Source of the DNA: an uncultured Pseudomonadota bacterium
GTDB lineage: Bacteria > Pseudomonadota > Alphaproteobacteria > RUG11792
DNA length: 21,172 bases
Direction of reading: 5' to 3'
Assembly: GCA_902773285.1 (NCBI GenBank)
Contig: CACYDS010000098.1
Location: 1-21,172 of the forward strand
Position numbers and translations under genes: made by a program
In this document: positions 1 to 8,224 of the stretch, piece after piece
Position numbering within the stretch: the stretch's first letter is position 1
Layout of the letters: the number at the start of each line of letters is the position of its first letter
Notes under the pieces: generated by a model
What the model was told of the DNA's origin: nothing
The model's database searches: none
Seen by the model: the letters and a program-made list of their open reading frames with translations, nothing else

Positions 1-320
1 ATAAATTGATAAAGACTCTTGGTAATTGCATAAACTTTTGCTTTTGGGTCTATTTTCTGAACTGCATTTTGTATGAATTGATGTTCTGATTCTTTTGTTT
101 TGAATGTTTCCATCAAATTTAGATTTGGATATTTGTTATTAAATTCCTTTTGTATAAATGGGCTTAAGATGCTTGGAAATCTGTATTTTGAAAGGATATC
201 GTAAATCTGTGGCTTGTTGTTGTCATCATAGTTACTGACTATGTATTCGCTTGCTTGCACATTTGTGGCTATTATCGCAGACGCTAAACAAAACGCTAGT
301 TTATTAAATCTCTGTAACAT
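1..320 (-). CDS. N-terminal part of an unidentified exported protein (runs off the left edge)
   Basis: An open frame runs from an ATG at 320 leftward to the edge of the window (106 codons visible, no stop). The start is supported by an AGGAG ribosome binding site seven bases upstream and by a promoter-like sequence at 372-401. The first 23 residues look like a Sec signal peptide: a basic start (MLQRFNK), a hydrophobic stretch (LAFCLASAIIA) and a probable cleavage site after NVQA, before SEYIV. The visible mature part is polar and Asn/Lys-rich, with no motif I recognise. Function is unknown. The carboxyl end lies outside the window, so domain content cannot be judged. Confidence 0.75.
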   Translation of the reverse strand, partial: MLQRFNKLAFCLASAIIATNVQASEYIVSNYDDNNKPQIYDILSKYRFPSILSPFIQKEFNNKYPNLNLMETFKTKESEHQFIQNAVQKIDPKAKVYAITKSLYQF

Positions 321-371
321 ATTTTTTCTCCTATAAAATAAAATCACGAATACTGCGTTCGCAACTTTCAC

Positions 372-401
372 ATTATAACACAAAAAATATTCTTTTGTAA
401 A
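372..401 (-). promoter_or_regulatory. Sigma-70-type promoter for the exported-protein gene
   Basis: Read on the minus strand, TTTACA (396-401) is followed by an 18-base spacer and a perfect TATAAT (372-377). TG one base before it makes an extended -10. A transcript would start near 365, giving a leader of about 45 bases to the ATG at 320. Confidence 0.6.
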
Positions 402-417
402 ATTATCTTGTGCATTG

Positions 418-538
418 TGTATAAGTTCATAAGATATGAGACCAAAGTTGCCTTGTGGATGAGTGAGGTAATTCAAGGCTAGCAAATAGATGCGCGGCAG
501 GAGGCTCCGTTTGTCTCATATCTGTTTGAACTTGGACA
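418..538 (+). repeat. TIR repeat family, copy 1
   Basis: About 121 bp with imperfect terminal inverted repeats. The left end reads TGTATAAGTTCAT then ATATGAGAC. The right end reads GTCTCATAT then GAACTTGGACA, which is close to its reverse complement. The interior includes CTTGTGGATGAG and AAGGCTAGCAAATAGA, both shared with other copies in this window. There is no open reading frame, so it is a MITE-like or folded intergenic repeat. I see no convincing target duplication. Confidence 0.7.
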
Positions 539-567
539 ATTACCTCATTCGATTAAATAATGCTACG

Positions 568-664
568 CCTGTCAAGGTCAGCGCCTGAATGGCGCTGAAC
601 AAAGCGTACCTTGACAGGCCTAGGGGCGCGATGTGGTAAGATATGAACATACCACATCGCGCCC
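568..664 (+). repeat. Composite double-palindrome element, intergenic copy
   Basis: Two adjacent stem-loops. Module A has 11-bp perfect arms CCTGTCAAGGT (568-578) and ACCTTGACAGG (608-618) around a 29-base loop. That loop holds its own 8-bp hairpin (TCAGCGCC/GGCGCTGA). Module B has 15-bp perfect arms GGGCGCGATGTGGTA and TACCACATCGCGCCC (ending at 664) around an 11-base loop. The element ends 10 bp from the lon stop codon. There is no T-run, so it is not a classical terminator, but it could protect the lon mRNA 3' end. The same two-module structure occurs inside dapF at 10721-10822. Confidence 0.85.
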
Positions 665-674
665 ACACATCATG

Positions 675-2981
675 TTATACGAATACGTTCCTTAGGATTT
701 CATCTATATGTGACACTAGCTCTATCTCAATGCTTTCTTTTATAACATCTGGAAGTTCTGGCACATCCCTTTCGTTCTCTTTCGGTATAAACACCTTTTT
801 TATACCACTGCGGCGAGCAGCTAGAAGCTTTTCCTTTAAGCCACCTATAGCGAGCACTTTGCCGACCAATGTAATTTCTCCAGTCATTGCTATATCTGGC
901 CTGACTTTCTTTTGAGTCAAAGCCGAGACAATCGCAGTACAAATAGTTACGCCTGCCGACGGGCCATCTTTAGGAACCGCCCCTTCTGGCACGTGCACAT
1001 GAATATCTGTTTTTGCAAAATCTTCTGGATTTATACCCAAAATTTTGGATTGTGATTTAACATAACTATATGCTGCTTTTATCGACTCCTGCATAACTTC
1101 GCCAAGTTTCCCGGTCGTTATCGTATTTCCACTTCCGGGTAAAGTTAGGGCCTCAACCTCCAAAACATCACCGCCAGCTTCAGTCCACGCCAATCCAGTC
1201 ACAACTCCAACTCTTGCAATTTCACTAGATTTTAACTGGGTATATTTTTTCTTCCCTAAAAATTCATCTATAGTTTCCTCATCTACTTTAATGCAGCTTG
1301 TGGCGCCGTCAGAAAGTATTTTTCGCACAACTTTTCTGCAAATTTTAGAAATTTCTCTTTCTAGGTTTCTAACGCCAGATTCCAGGGTGTAGTGCCTTAT
1401 TATTTCCATAATGGCCTTATCGGTTATTTCTAGCTCCTCGGCCTTTAAACCATTTAATGTTTGCTGTTTGGGAATTATATGCAATTTTGCGATATTCAGT
1501 TTCTCTTCTTCTGTATATCCAGAAAGATTTATGATTTCCATACGATCTAGCAATGCATGAGGAATATCGAGGCTATTTGCTGTTGTAATGAACATAGCTC
1601 CAGAAATGTCGTATGGCACTTCTATGTAATGGTCAACGAATGTGTTGTTCTGTTCTGGATCTAACACCTCCAACAAGGCCGAGGCAGGATCTCCTCTCCA
1701 ATCAGAACCCAACTTATCAATTTCGTCCAGCATAATGATAGGATTCGTCGTCTTTGCTTTTTTAAACGCTTGTATAATTTTGCCGGGCATAGCACCTACG
1801 TAAGTTCGTCTATGTCCTCTAATTTCAGACTCATCATTAACTCCGCCAAGCGCAACTCTAACAAATGCTTTTTTAGTCGCATCTGCAATTGCCTTTCCCA
1901 GTGAAGTTTTCCCGACGCCAGGAGGCCCAACAAAACACATTATTTGCCCCTTCATCTTTTTGACACGTTTTTGGACAGCCAAGTATTCTAAAATGCGCTC
2001 TTTTACTTTATCCAATCCGTAATGTGTTTGATTCAGTGAATCCTCTGCGTTCTGTAAGGTTGATTCTGACTGAGAATGCTGCCATGGAAGGTTGATCAGC
2101 CAATCAACGTAGGTCCTTATGACGCCTCCTTCTTGGGATAAGGGGGGCATATTTTTCAGTTTTTTAATCTCGTTTAAGGCTTTTTCCTTAGCCTCAGTAG
2201 ACATATTTGATTTCTTCACCTGCTGGACCAATGCATGCGATTCTTGATTTACGTCCTCTGCATCACCTAGCTCCTTATAGATAGCTTTTAACTGTTCGTT
2301 TAAATAGTATTCCTTTTGGTTTTTTTCAACCTGCTTCTTAACTCTATTCTTGATCTTCTTCTCAACTAAAACTAATTCCGACTGTTCTTCCAGTAAATAT
2401 ATGAGTTTTTCTAATCTTTCACTTACAGAAAGAATTTCTAAAATATTTTGTCGTTCACTAATCTTCAGAGGTAAGTATGACGCGATGGTGTCGCAAAGTT
2501 TTGAAGGATCTTCTACGGAAGATATTGAAGCCAAAACATCAGCTGGCAATTTTTTGTTTTGCTTACAAAACGTTTCAAAATTTGATAAAACAGCAAGACG
2601 TAGAGCATCTAGTTTTTTGCGACCAACGTTATAGTTAGAGTAATCTGATGCAACTTCAGTTACTTTAGCAAACATTGGATCTCCATCGATGATTTCGTCT
2701 ATTACTGCTCTATAAATGCCATCTGCCAATATTTTAATTGTCCCGTCCGTTAAAGTTATCATTTGGTCTATATGGCATACTGTGCCAAATCTGAAAAGAT
2801 CATCCGGGTTAACAACATCTATTGTGGGATCTTTTTGTGTTACAAAAGCGACAAGCCTATCGTAGGAAAAAGCGTGCTCAATCGCCCTTATTGATTTCGG
2901 CCTCCCAATAAACAATGGTATAACACATTTCGGAAAAACAACTGTATCCCGTAAAGCAACTAATGGTATCTTATTCTTCAT
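675..2981 (-). CDS. lon: ATP-dependent protease Lon
   Basis: Cytosolic AAA+ serine protease that degrades misfolded and short-lived regulatory proteins. The 768 residues are close to the usual bacterial length. Domains in order: Lon N-terminal substrate domain (about 3-200, beginning IPLVALRDTVVFP), a coiled helical region (about 200-300), the AAA+ module with Walker A GPPGVGKT at 352-359, Walker B IIMLDEID at 415-422 and an arginine finger near R480, then the protease domain. The catalytic dyad is intact: S675 in KDGPSAG and K718 in GGLKEKLL. The ATG at 2981 has a purine-rich GGAAGGA ribosome site. The gene stands alone rather than behind clpP-clpX as in many proteobacteria. It lies between a TIR repeat upstream and the palindromic element just downstream. 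Confidence 0.97.
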   Translation of the reverse strand: MKNKIPLVALRDTVVFPKCVIPLFIGRPKSIRAIEHAFSYDRLVAFVTQKDPTIDVVNPDDLFRFGTVCHIDQMITLTDGTIKILADGIYRAVIDEIIDGDPMFAKVTEVASDYSNYNVGRKKLDALRLAVLSNFETFCKQNKKLPADVLASISSVEDPSKLCDTIASYLPLKISERQNILEILSVSERLEKLIYLLEEQSELVLVEKKIKNRVKKQVEKNQKEYYLNEQLKAIYKELGDAEDVNQESHALVQQVKKSNMSTEAKEKALNEIKKLKNMPPLSQEGGVIRTYVDWLINLPWQHSQSESTLQNAEDSLNQTHYGLDKVKERILEYLAVQKRVKKMKGQIMCFVGPPGVGKTSLGKAIADATKKAFVRVALGGVNDESEIRGHRRTYVGAMPGKIIQAFKKAKTTNPIIMLDEIDKLGSDWRGDPASALLEVLDPEQNNTFVDHYIEVPYDISGAMFITTANSLDIPHALLDRMEIINLSGYTEEEKLNIAKLHIIPKQQTLNGLKAEELEITDKAIMEIIRHYTLESGVRNLEREISKICRKVVRKILSDGATSCIKVDEETIDEFLGKKKYTQLKSSEIARVGVVTGLAWTEAGGDVLEVEALTLPGSGNTITTGKLGEVMQESIKAAYSYVKSQSKILGINPEDFAKTDIHVHVPEGAVPKDGPSAGVTICTAIVSALTQKKVRPDIAMTGEITLVGKVLAIGGLKEKLLAARRSGIKKVFIPKENERDVPELPDVIKESIEIELVSHIDEILRNVFV

Positions 2982-3028
2982 TCCTTCCTGCTTCGTTCAC
3001 TTTTAGACGTACGCCCCGCATGATGCAG

Positions 3029-3057
3029 ATTTTACATGAAATCGAAATAACTTTCCA
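3029..3057 (-). promoter_or_regulatory. Possible promoter for lon
   Basis: On the minus strand TGGAAA (3052-3057), a 17-base spacer and TAAAAT (3029-3034) lie about 50 bases upstream of the lon ATG, just outside TIR repeat copy 2. The match to sigma-70 is moderate. No clear heat-shock promoter was seen. Confidence 0.3.
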
Positions 3058-3061
3058 GTAC

Positions 3062-3179
3062 TGTATAAGTTCATGACATATGAGACAAAAGCTGGCTTGT
3101 GGGCGAGAGAAATAACTTAAAGCGAGCGAAGTAAAATTCAGGAGACGCCTCCTGTTTCTCATCTGTTTGAGATTATACA
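3062..3179 (+). repeat. TIR repeat family, copy 2
   Basis: About 118 bp. It starts TGTATAAGTTCATGACATA and ends TCTCATCTGTTTGAG then ATTATACA, so the outermost TGTATAA/TTATACA pair exactly. It shares the interior GGCTTGTGGGCGAGAG and AACTTAAAGCGAGCGAA with copies 1 and 3. A central CAGGAG/CTCCTG hairpin is present. It lies in the lon-hppA gap, directly against the hppA terminator. Confidence 0.7.
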
Positions 3180-3185
3180 AGCTAG

Positions 3186-3217
3186 AAAAAAGCACGAGGA
3201 ATAAACATCCCTCGTGC
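3186..3217 (-). terminator. Rho-independent terminator of hppA
   Basis: On the minus strand GCACGAGG, a 10-base loop and CCTCGTGC form a perfect 8-bp stem followed directly by TTTTTT. It begins 23 bases after the hppA stop codon. Confidence 0.9.
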
Positions 3218-3240
3218 AGCTAACAATAAACTGGACTTTT

Positions 3241-5325
3241 TTATGCCGCCAACATTGCTAACAGCAATAGAGCAACGATATTGATTATTTTTATCATAGG
3301 ATTTACAGCCGGGCCTGCTGTATCCTTATAAGGATCACCAACGGTATCTCCAGTTACTGCAGCTTTATGCGCATCCGAACCCTTTCCGCCAAAGTTTCCG
3401 TCTTCGATGTATTTATTTGCGTTATCCCAAGCGCCTCCGCCGGATGTCATTGAAATAGCAACAAAAAGGCCAGAAACTATTGTCCCTATTAGGGTAGCTC
3501 CAAGTGCCGAAAAGGCGGCATTTTGTCCTGCGATTTCATATATAGCAAAATATACTATGACTGGAGCAAAAAGCGGCAATATTGATGGAACAATCATTTC
3601 CTTTATTGCGGATTTGGTCAGCAAATCAACAGCTGCTTTGTAGTCAGGTTTTGCCTCTCCAGTCATAATTCCCTTGATTTCCTTGAACTGTCGACGCACT
3701 TCAAGCACCACGGCTCCACCGGCTTTGCCAACTGCTTTCATTCCAAAAGACCCAAATAGGTATGGCAACATTGCTCCAAAAAGTAGACCAACCAATACGT
3801 ATGGGCTTTGTAGATTGAATTCAACGTTTAATGTCGGGAAATAGTGCACCAAATCCTCAACGTATGTGGCGAATAGAACTAATGCAGCAAGTCCAGCTGA
3901 ACCTATAGCGTAGCCCTTTGTCACGGCTTTTGTTGTATTCCCGACAGCGTCCAAAGCATCTGTTATCTCGCGCACTTCGCTTGGTAACTCTGACATTTCG
4001 GCGATTCCACCTGCATTATCTGTGACAGGCCCATACGCATCAAGTGCTACGATTATCCCCGCAAATGCGAGCATTGTTGTGGCAGCGATTGCTATTCCAA
4101 ACAATCCGGCGCAAATGTACGCGCAAATTATACCACCGCAGATCACTATTGTAGGCATCGCAGTCGCTTCCATCGAAACGGCAAGTCCCTGTATTATATT
4201 TGTAGCATGTCCAGTTTGCGAAGCGCTAGCAACGCTTTTTACCGGACGATACGAGACTGATGTATAAAATTCGGTTACAACAACTAATAATCCAGTTACT
4301 ACAACTCCCACAAAGCAACATTGAAGCAAATTCATCGGAGTAAATACACCGCCTGCAAATGATATCTCTGCATCTAGAGAATCGAACATCAAGTTCGTTA
4401 CAGCGTATATCAAAAGCGCTGAAGCAATGCCAGATGCAATCAAGCCTTTATACAGAGCTTTCATAATTTTTTTTGAAGCATCCAGCTTGACAAAATAGGT
4501 GCCTATAACGGAACCAATTATACAGACGGCGCTTATTGCCAAAGGATATAGCATCATTGTTGCTTTGAAATCATCAGCAAAATGTATACTTGCTAGCACC
4601 ATTGACGCAACGATTGTCACCGCATATGTTTCAAACAAATCGGCAGCCATTCCGGCACAATCGCCAACGTTATCTCCGACGTTATCCGCTATAACTGCTG
4701 GATTCCTAGGGTCGTCTTCAGGTATATTTGATTCTACTTTGCCAACCAAATCCGCTCCGACATCAGCTCCTTTTGTAAAAATACCACCACCAAGTCGCGC
4801 AAAAATCGAGATCAGCGATGCACCAAAACTTAGTGCAACCAGCGATTCTGTTACTACCCGAAGGTCGAGGTTCATTGCCTGCAAAACGAAATAGTAGCAA
4901 GAAACTCCAATAAGTCCGGCTCCGACGACGAGCATGCCGGTTATTGAGCCTGAATCAAATGCTACGGTAAGTGCCTTTTGCAGCGAAGTTCTTGCTGCTT
5001 CAGCAGTTCTAACATTCGCTCTTACAGATATATTCATACCGATATATCCAGCTATGCCAGAAAGAACAGCCCCTAAAACAAATCCGACAGCTACATACGG
5101 CGATAAAAATACGCCGAGCAATATTGTTACGACAATGCCGACCAGGGCTATCGTGGAATACTGTCTATTCAAATAGGCCTTAGCTCCAATTTGTATTGCA
5201 TTGGAAACCTCGACCATTCTGTCATTTCCGCAAGGAAGCTTAAAAACAGAACTAATTTTCACTATCGCAAACAACACAGCAATAACACCACACGCTACGA
5301 TACCGATATCAATGAAAGGTAACAT
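3241..5325 (-). CDS. hppA: Membrane-bound proton-translocating pyrophosphatase (K+-independent type)
   Basis: Integral membrane pump that couples hydrolysis of pyrophosphate to proton export, saving energy from biosynthetic PPi. From the ATG at 5325 it has 694 residues, typical of the family, with about 16 hydrophobic segments. Family signatures are intact: GGGIFTKGADVGADLVGKVE at 179-198, DNVGDNVGDCAG at 214-225 and GDPYKDTAGPAVNP near the C-terminus. The motif GNTTKA at 462-467 has Lys (K466) where K+-dependent enzymes have Ala, so the K+-independent class is expected. The frame stays open to 5481, but the extra N-terminal residues are not membrane-like. The ATG at 5325 has GAGG seven bases upstream and begins the first membrane helix. 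A terminator follows at 3186-3217. Confidence 0.95.
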   Translation of the reverse strand: MLPFIDIGIVACGVIAVLFAIVKISSVFKLPCGNDRMVEVSNAIQIGAKAYLNRQYSTIALVGIVVTILLGVFLSPYVAVGFVLGAVLSGIAGYIGMNISVRANVRTAEAARTSLQKALTVAFDSGSITGMLVVGAGLIGVSCYYFVLQAMNLDLRVVTESLVALSFGASLISIFARLGGGIFTKGADVGADLVGKVESNIPEDDPRNPAVIADNVGDNVGDCAGMAADLFETYAVTIVASMVLASIHFADDFKATMMLYPLAISAVCIIGSVIGTYFVKLDASKKIMKALYKGLIASGIASALLIYAVTNLMFDSLDAEISFAGGVFTPMNLLQCCFVGVVVTGLLVVVTEFYTSVSYRPVKSVASASQTGHATNIIQGLAVSMEATAMPTIVICGGIICAYICAGLFGIAIAATTMLAFAGIIVALDAYGPVTDNAGGIAEMSELPSEVREITDALDAVGNTTKAVTKGYAIGSAGLAALVLFATYVEDLVHYFPTLNVEFNLQSPYVLVGLLFGAMLPYLFGSFGMKAVGKAGGAVVLEVRRQFKEIKGIMTGEAKPDYKAAVDLLTKSAIKEMIVPSILPLFAPVIVYFAIYEIAGQNAAFSALGATLIGTIVSGLFVAISMTSGGGAWDNANKYIEDGNFGGKGSDAHKAAVTGDTVGDPYKDTAGPAVNPMIKIINIVALLLLAMLAA

Positions 5326-5404
5326 CAAAACCTCAATTTTGTTCAAATCAAATCGACAACAGTGTACAAAAAAGCGCAAATTTTTCATAGCGAAAATTTT
5401 GGAA

Positions 5405-5424
5405 TGTATAAGTTCATATTTGAG
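5405..5424 (+). repeat. Orphan end of the TIR repeat family
   Basis: TGTATAAGTTCAT matches the left terminus of copies 1 and 2 exactly for 13 bases, followed by ATTTGAG where full copies have ATATGAG. No interior or right end follows, so this is a relic or solo end. It lies in the divergent gap upstream of hppA. Confidence 0.4.
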
Positions 5425-5535
5425 GTTGGAGAACGATGGTGGTTTGTTATGACAATGCAACTTATTTGTGTGCAAGGCCATTGATGCAACATTTGGCCAA
5501 GAGGGATGTGAATATTGTTTCGATAAAAATTCTCA

Positions 5536-5564
5536 TTGAGAAAACTATGTTATTAAGATATGCT
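5536..5564 (+). promoter_or_regulatory. Candidate promoter for leuS
   Basis: TTGAGA (5536-5541), a 17-base spacer and TATGCT (5559-5564) form a good sigma-70-type match. The start point would be near 5571, about 30 bases before the leuS ATG. Confidence 0.45.
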
Positions 5565-5600
5565 CATACGTATAAATAAATTGTTACATAATGGGTTGTT

Positions 5601-8102
5601 ATGTCCGATAACATATACAATTTTCACGCGGTAGAGAAGAAGTGGAAGAAGTTTTTTCAAGAGTATTCGCTTACAAATGAAGAGCTTAAAAAGAATAAAA
5701 GCAGACTTTATTACGTTCTTGAAATGCTTCCATATCCGTCTGGAAAATTGCATATGGGTCATGTCAGAAATTACACGATAGGCGATATTGTTGCTCGATT
5801 TAAGAAAATGCAGGGCTACTCTGTTATTCAGCCAATGGGATGGGACAGTTTTGGAATGCCGGCTGAAAATGCAGCCATGAAAAATGGCGGACATCCAAAA
5901 ACTTGGACGAATGCGAATATTTCAAATATGAAAGAACAGCTGCAATCACTGGGTTTGATGTATGATTGGGCGCGCGAAGTCAGCACTTGTTCTGAGGAGT
6001 ATTATACAAAGGAGCAACAAATTTTCCTGGATTTATATAAAAAAGGCCTGGTTTATCGCAAAAAATCATACGTTAATTGGGATCCAGTTGACCAAACGGT
6101 TTTAGCAAACGAGCAAGTAATCAACGGTCGTGGATGGCGATCCGGAGCTATTGTTGAGAAAAAAATGCTGGAACAGTGGTCGGTAAAAATTACGGCTTAT
6201 GCTGAGGAATTGCTGGATGGCTTGAAGGATTTGGAGGGACTTTGGCCAGACAAAGTTTTGAAGATGCAAGAAAACTGGATTGGCAAATCAAAAGGGGCTC
6301 TTATAAACTTTGAGCGAGTAGATAACGGTAATAAAATACCAGTTTTTACAACGCGTCCTGATACTTTATTTGGCGCATCGTTTATAGCTATTTCTCCAGA
6401 TCATGCTATTGCTCATAAGTTAGCTGAGAGCAATGCCGAAATAGCCGAGTTTATCGCTGAATGTAAAAAGACCGCAACAACTGAAGAAGCGCTGGAGAAA
6501 GCTGAAAAGAAAGGTATATTTACAGGGATTTATGTCAAGCACCCAGCGAAAGATGGCGAAAAGTTGCCGGTTTATATCGCGAACTTTGTTTTGATTGATT
6601 ATGGCACAGGTGCAGTATTTGCTTGTCCAGCGCATGATGAGCGTGATTATGATTTCGCAAGAAAGTATGATTTGCCAATAATTCCGGTTATTGAAACAAG
6701 CGAGGATTTACCATATACGGGAGATGGCAAGCATATAAATTCTGAATACCTTAATGGACTGGATACAGCTCAAGCGAAATCTGGTATGATAAAGCGCCTT
6801 GAGGAAATGGGGATTGGCAAGGAACAGGTGACATATCGGCTTCGCGATTGGCTTGTTTCGAGACAGAGGTATTGGGGATGTCCTATTCCGATAATACATT
6901 GTGAGCATTGTGGCGATGTTCCTGCTTCATTACCAGTTTTACTGCCGGACGACGTAAATTTCGATGGGAAAGGAAATCCGCTTGAGAAACATCCGACTTG
7001 GAAATATATAAAGTGTCCTATTTGTGGCAACAGTGCGCTCAGGGAGACAGATACATTGGATACATTTTTTGAGTCGTCGTGGTACTACTTGCGGTATCTC
7101 GACCCTCATTGTAAAACTCCGGTAAATAAAGAAATAGCAGACATTGCAATGCCGGTGGATATTTGCATTGGCGGCGTTGAACATGCTGTGTTACATTTGT
7201 TATACGCACGGTTCTTTATGCTAGTGTTAAGGGATGTGGGATACACGACTTGCGGAATACCATTCAAACGCCTGTTAACTCAGGGTATGGTTTGCCACAA
7301 GTTATACAAAAATTCCGATGGTGAATGGGTATATCCGGAGGATGTGACGAAAACTGAAGATGGAAAATCGATAGATAAAGAGGGAAAAGAAGTTACAGAA
7401 TATTCATCAGAGAAGATGAGCAAATCTAAGAAAAATACGGTTGATCCTCAAAAAATCATAGATTCTCACGGAGTGGATGCAGTGAGACTTTTCATCGTTT
7501 CAGATACCCCCCCCGAAAAAGATTTAGATTGGAATACGGATGCTTTGGACGGATGTTGGCGGTTTTTGAACAGGATCTGGAAGGTATTCAATAAGGTATT
7601 AGCAAAATCGAAAACAAACAAACCCGGCGCTGATGCGCTCATAAAAACGACACATACCTATTTGAAAAAGATTACAGAAAGTTACGAAGCGATAGCCCTA
7701 AATAAGGCAGTAGCATTGTCGCGCGAGTTATTTAATGAAATCGAGTCAAACTTGGACACGGCCTCGTCTGAAGCATTGAATTTTGCTTTTGAAAGCTTCG
7801 TAAAATCATTTTCGCCGATAACGCCTTATATATGTCATGAAATGTGGGATCTTATGAAGAAGGCGAAGGCTATTCGCGACGAAGAATGGGTCGAAATTGA
7901 TGAGCAACTGGCTACGGTAGATACCGTGACGATAGCAGTGCAAGTCAACGGGAAACTTCGATGCACTTTTAAAATAGAGAAGGACGCTGAAACTTTCGTA
8001 TTAGAAGAGCGTGCATTCGCATTGCTTGAGAAGCATATAACAAGAGAGATGTGTAAAAAGATTATAGTTGTGAAAAACCGAATCGTAAATTTGGTGATAT
8101 AA
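5601..8102 (+). CDS. leuS: Leucyl-tRNA synthetase
   Basis: Class I aminoacyl-tRNA synthetase that charges tRNA-Leu with leucine in the cytosol. The 833 residues are normal for a bacterial LeuRS. The HIGH signature appears as HMGH at 51-54 (context PYPSGKLHMGHVRNYTIGD). The CP1 editing domain carries the threonine-rich TTRPDT at 250-255 and the GTGAVFACPAHDERD block. KMSKS is at 605-609, followed by SKKNTVDP. The C-terminal anticodon-binding and tail domains (about 650-833) are complete. The ATG at 5601 has no strong Shine-Dalgarno sequence, but it gives the conventional N-terminus. A hairpin at 8128-8166 probably ends the transcript. Nothing suggests disruption. Confidence 0.97.
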   Translation: MSDNIYNFHAVEKKWKKFFQEYSLTNEELKKNKSRLYYVLEMLPYPSGKLHMGHVRNYTIGDIVARFKKMQGYSVIQPMGWDSFGMPAENAAMKNGGHPKTWTNANISNMKEQLQSLGLMYDWAREVSTCSEEYYTKEQQIFLDLYKKGLVYRKKSYVNWDPVDQTVLANEQVINGRGWRSGAIVEKKMLEQWSVKITAYAEELLDGLKDLEGLWPDKVLKMQENWIGKSKGALINFERVDNGNKIPVFTTRPDTLFGASFIAISPDHAIAHKLAESNAEIAEFIAECKKTATTEEALEKAEKKGIFTGIYVKHPAKDGEKLPVYIANFVLIDYGTGAVFACPAHDERDYDFARKYDLPIIPVIETSEDLPYTGDGKHINSEYLNGLDTAQAKSGMIKRLEEMGIGKEQVTYRLRDWLVSRQRYWGCPIPIIHCEHCGDVPASLPVLLPDDVNFDGKGNPLEKHPTWKYIKCPICGNSALRETDTLDTFFESSWYYLRYLDPHCKTPVNKEIADIAMPVDICIGGVEHAVLHLLYARFFMLVLRDVGYTTCGIPFKRLLTQGMVCHKLYKNSDGEWVYPEDVTKTEDGKSIDKEGKEVTEYSSEKMSKSKKNTVDPQKIIDSHGVDAVRLFIVSDTPPEKDLDWNTDALDGCWRFLNRIWKVFNKVLAKSKTNKPGADALIKTTHTYLKKITESYEAIALNKAVALSRELFNEIESNLDTASSEALNFAFESFVKSFSPITPYICHEMWDLMKKAKAIRDEEWVEIDEQLATVDTVTIAVQVNGKLRCTFKIEKDAETFVLEERAFALLEKHITREMCKKIIVVKNRIVNLVI

Positions 8103-8127
8103 AATTTGATAGCACGCAGCTCAGGAT

Positions 8128-8166
8128 ATGCAACTTTATGCTAAACGGATTGTTATAAAGTTGCAT
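8128..8166 (+). terminator. Hairpin downstream of leuS
   Basis: ATGCAACTTTAT (8128-8139) and ATAAAGTTGCAT (8155-8166) form a perfect 12-bp stem with a 15-base loop, 25 bases after the leuS stop. Only AAAATTTTG follows, so the U-tract is weak. Termination or mRNA 3' protection is likely. Confidence 0.55.
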
Positions 8167-8176
8167 AAAATTTTGA

Positions 8177-8201
8177 ATTTCATATACTATTTATATGAAA
8201 T
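8177..8201 (+). promoter_or_regulatory. 10-bp perfect inverted repeat upstream of the BspA-like gene
   Basis: ATTTCATATA and TATATGAAAT are separated by five bases. The right arm ends 23 bases before the ATG at 8225. This could be an operator for a dimeric regulator or an RNA hairpin in the leader. It is AT-rich and no T-run follows, so a terminator is less likely. Confidence 0.4.
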
Positions 8202-8224
8202 AAAGTTTATTGGGAATCTTGCTT

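Noticed and set aside
2971..3195. 74-codon minus-strand frame between lon and hppA
   Set aside because: It lies almost wholly over TIR repeat copy 2 and the hppA terminator, with no ribosome site or protein-like composition.
4499..4894. 131-codon plus-strand frame opposite hppA
   Set aside because: Antisense shadow of a highly conserved membrane protein gene. Its composition follows hppA codons.
7509..7516. Run of eight C in leuS that could signal a frameshift
   Set aside because: The leuS frame and conserved residues (SDTPPEKDLDWN) continue correctly across it.
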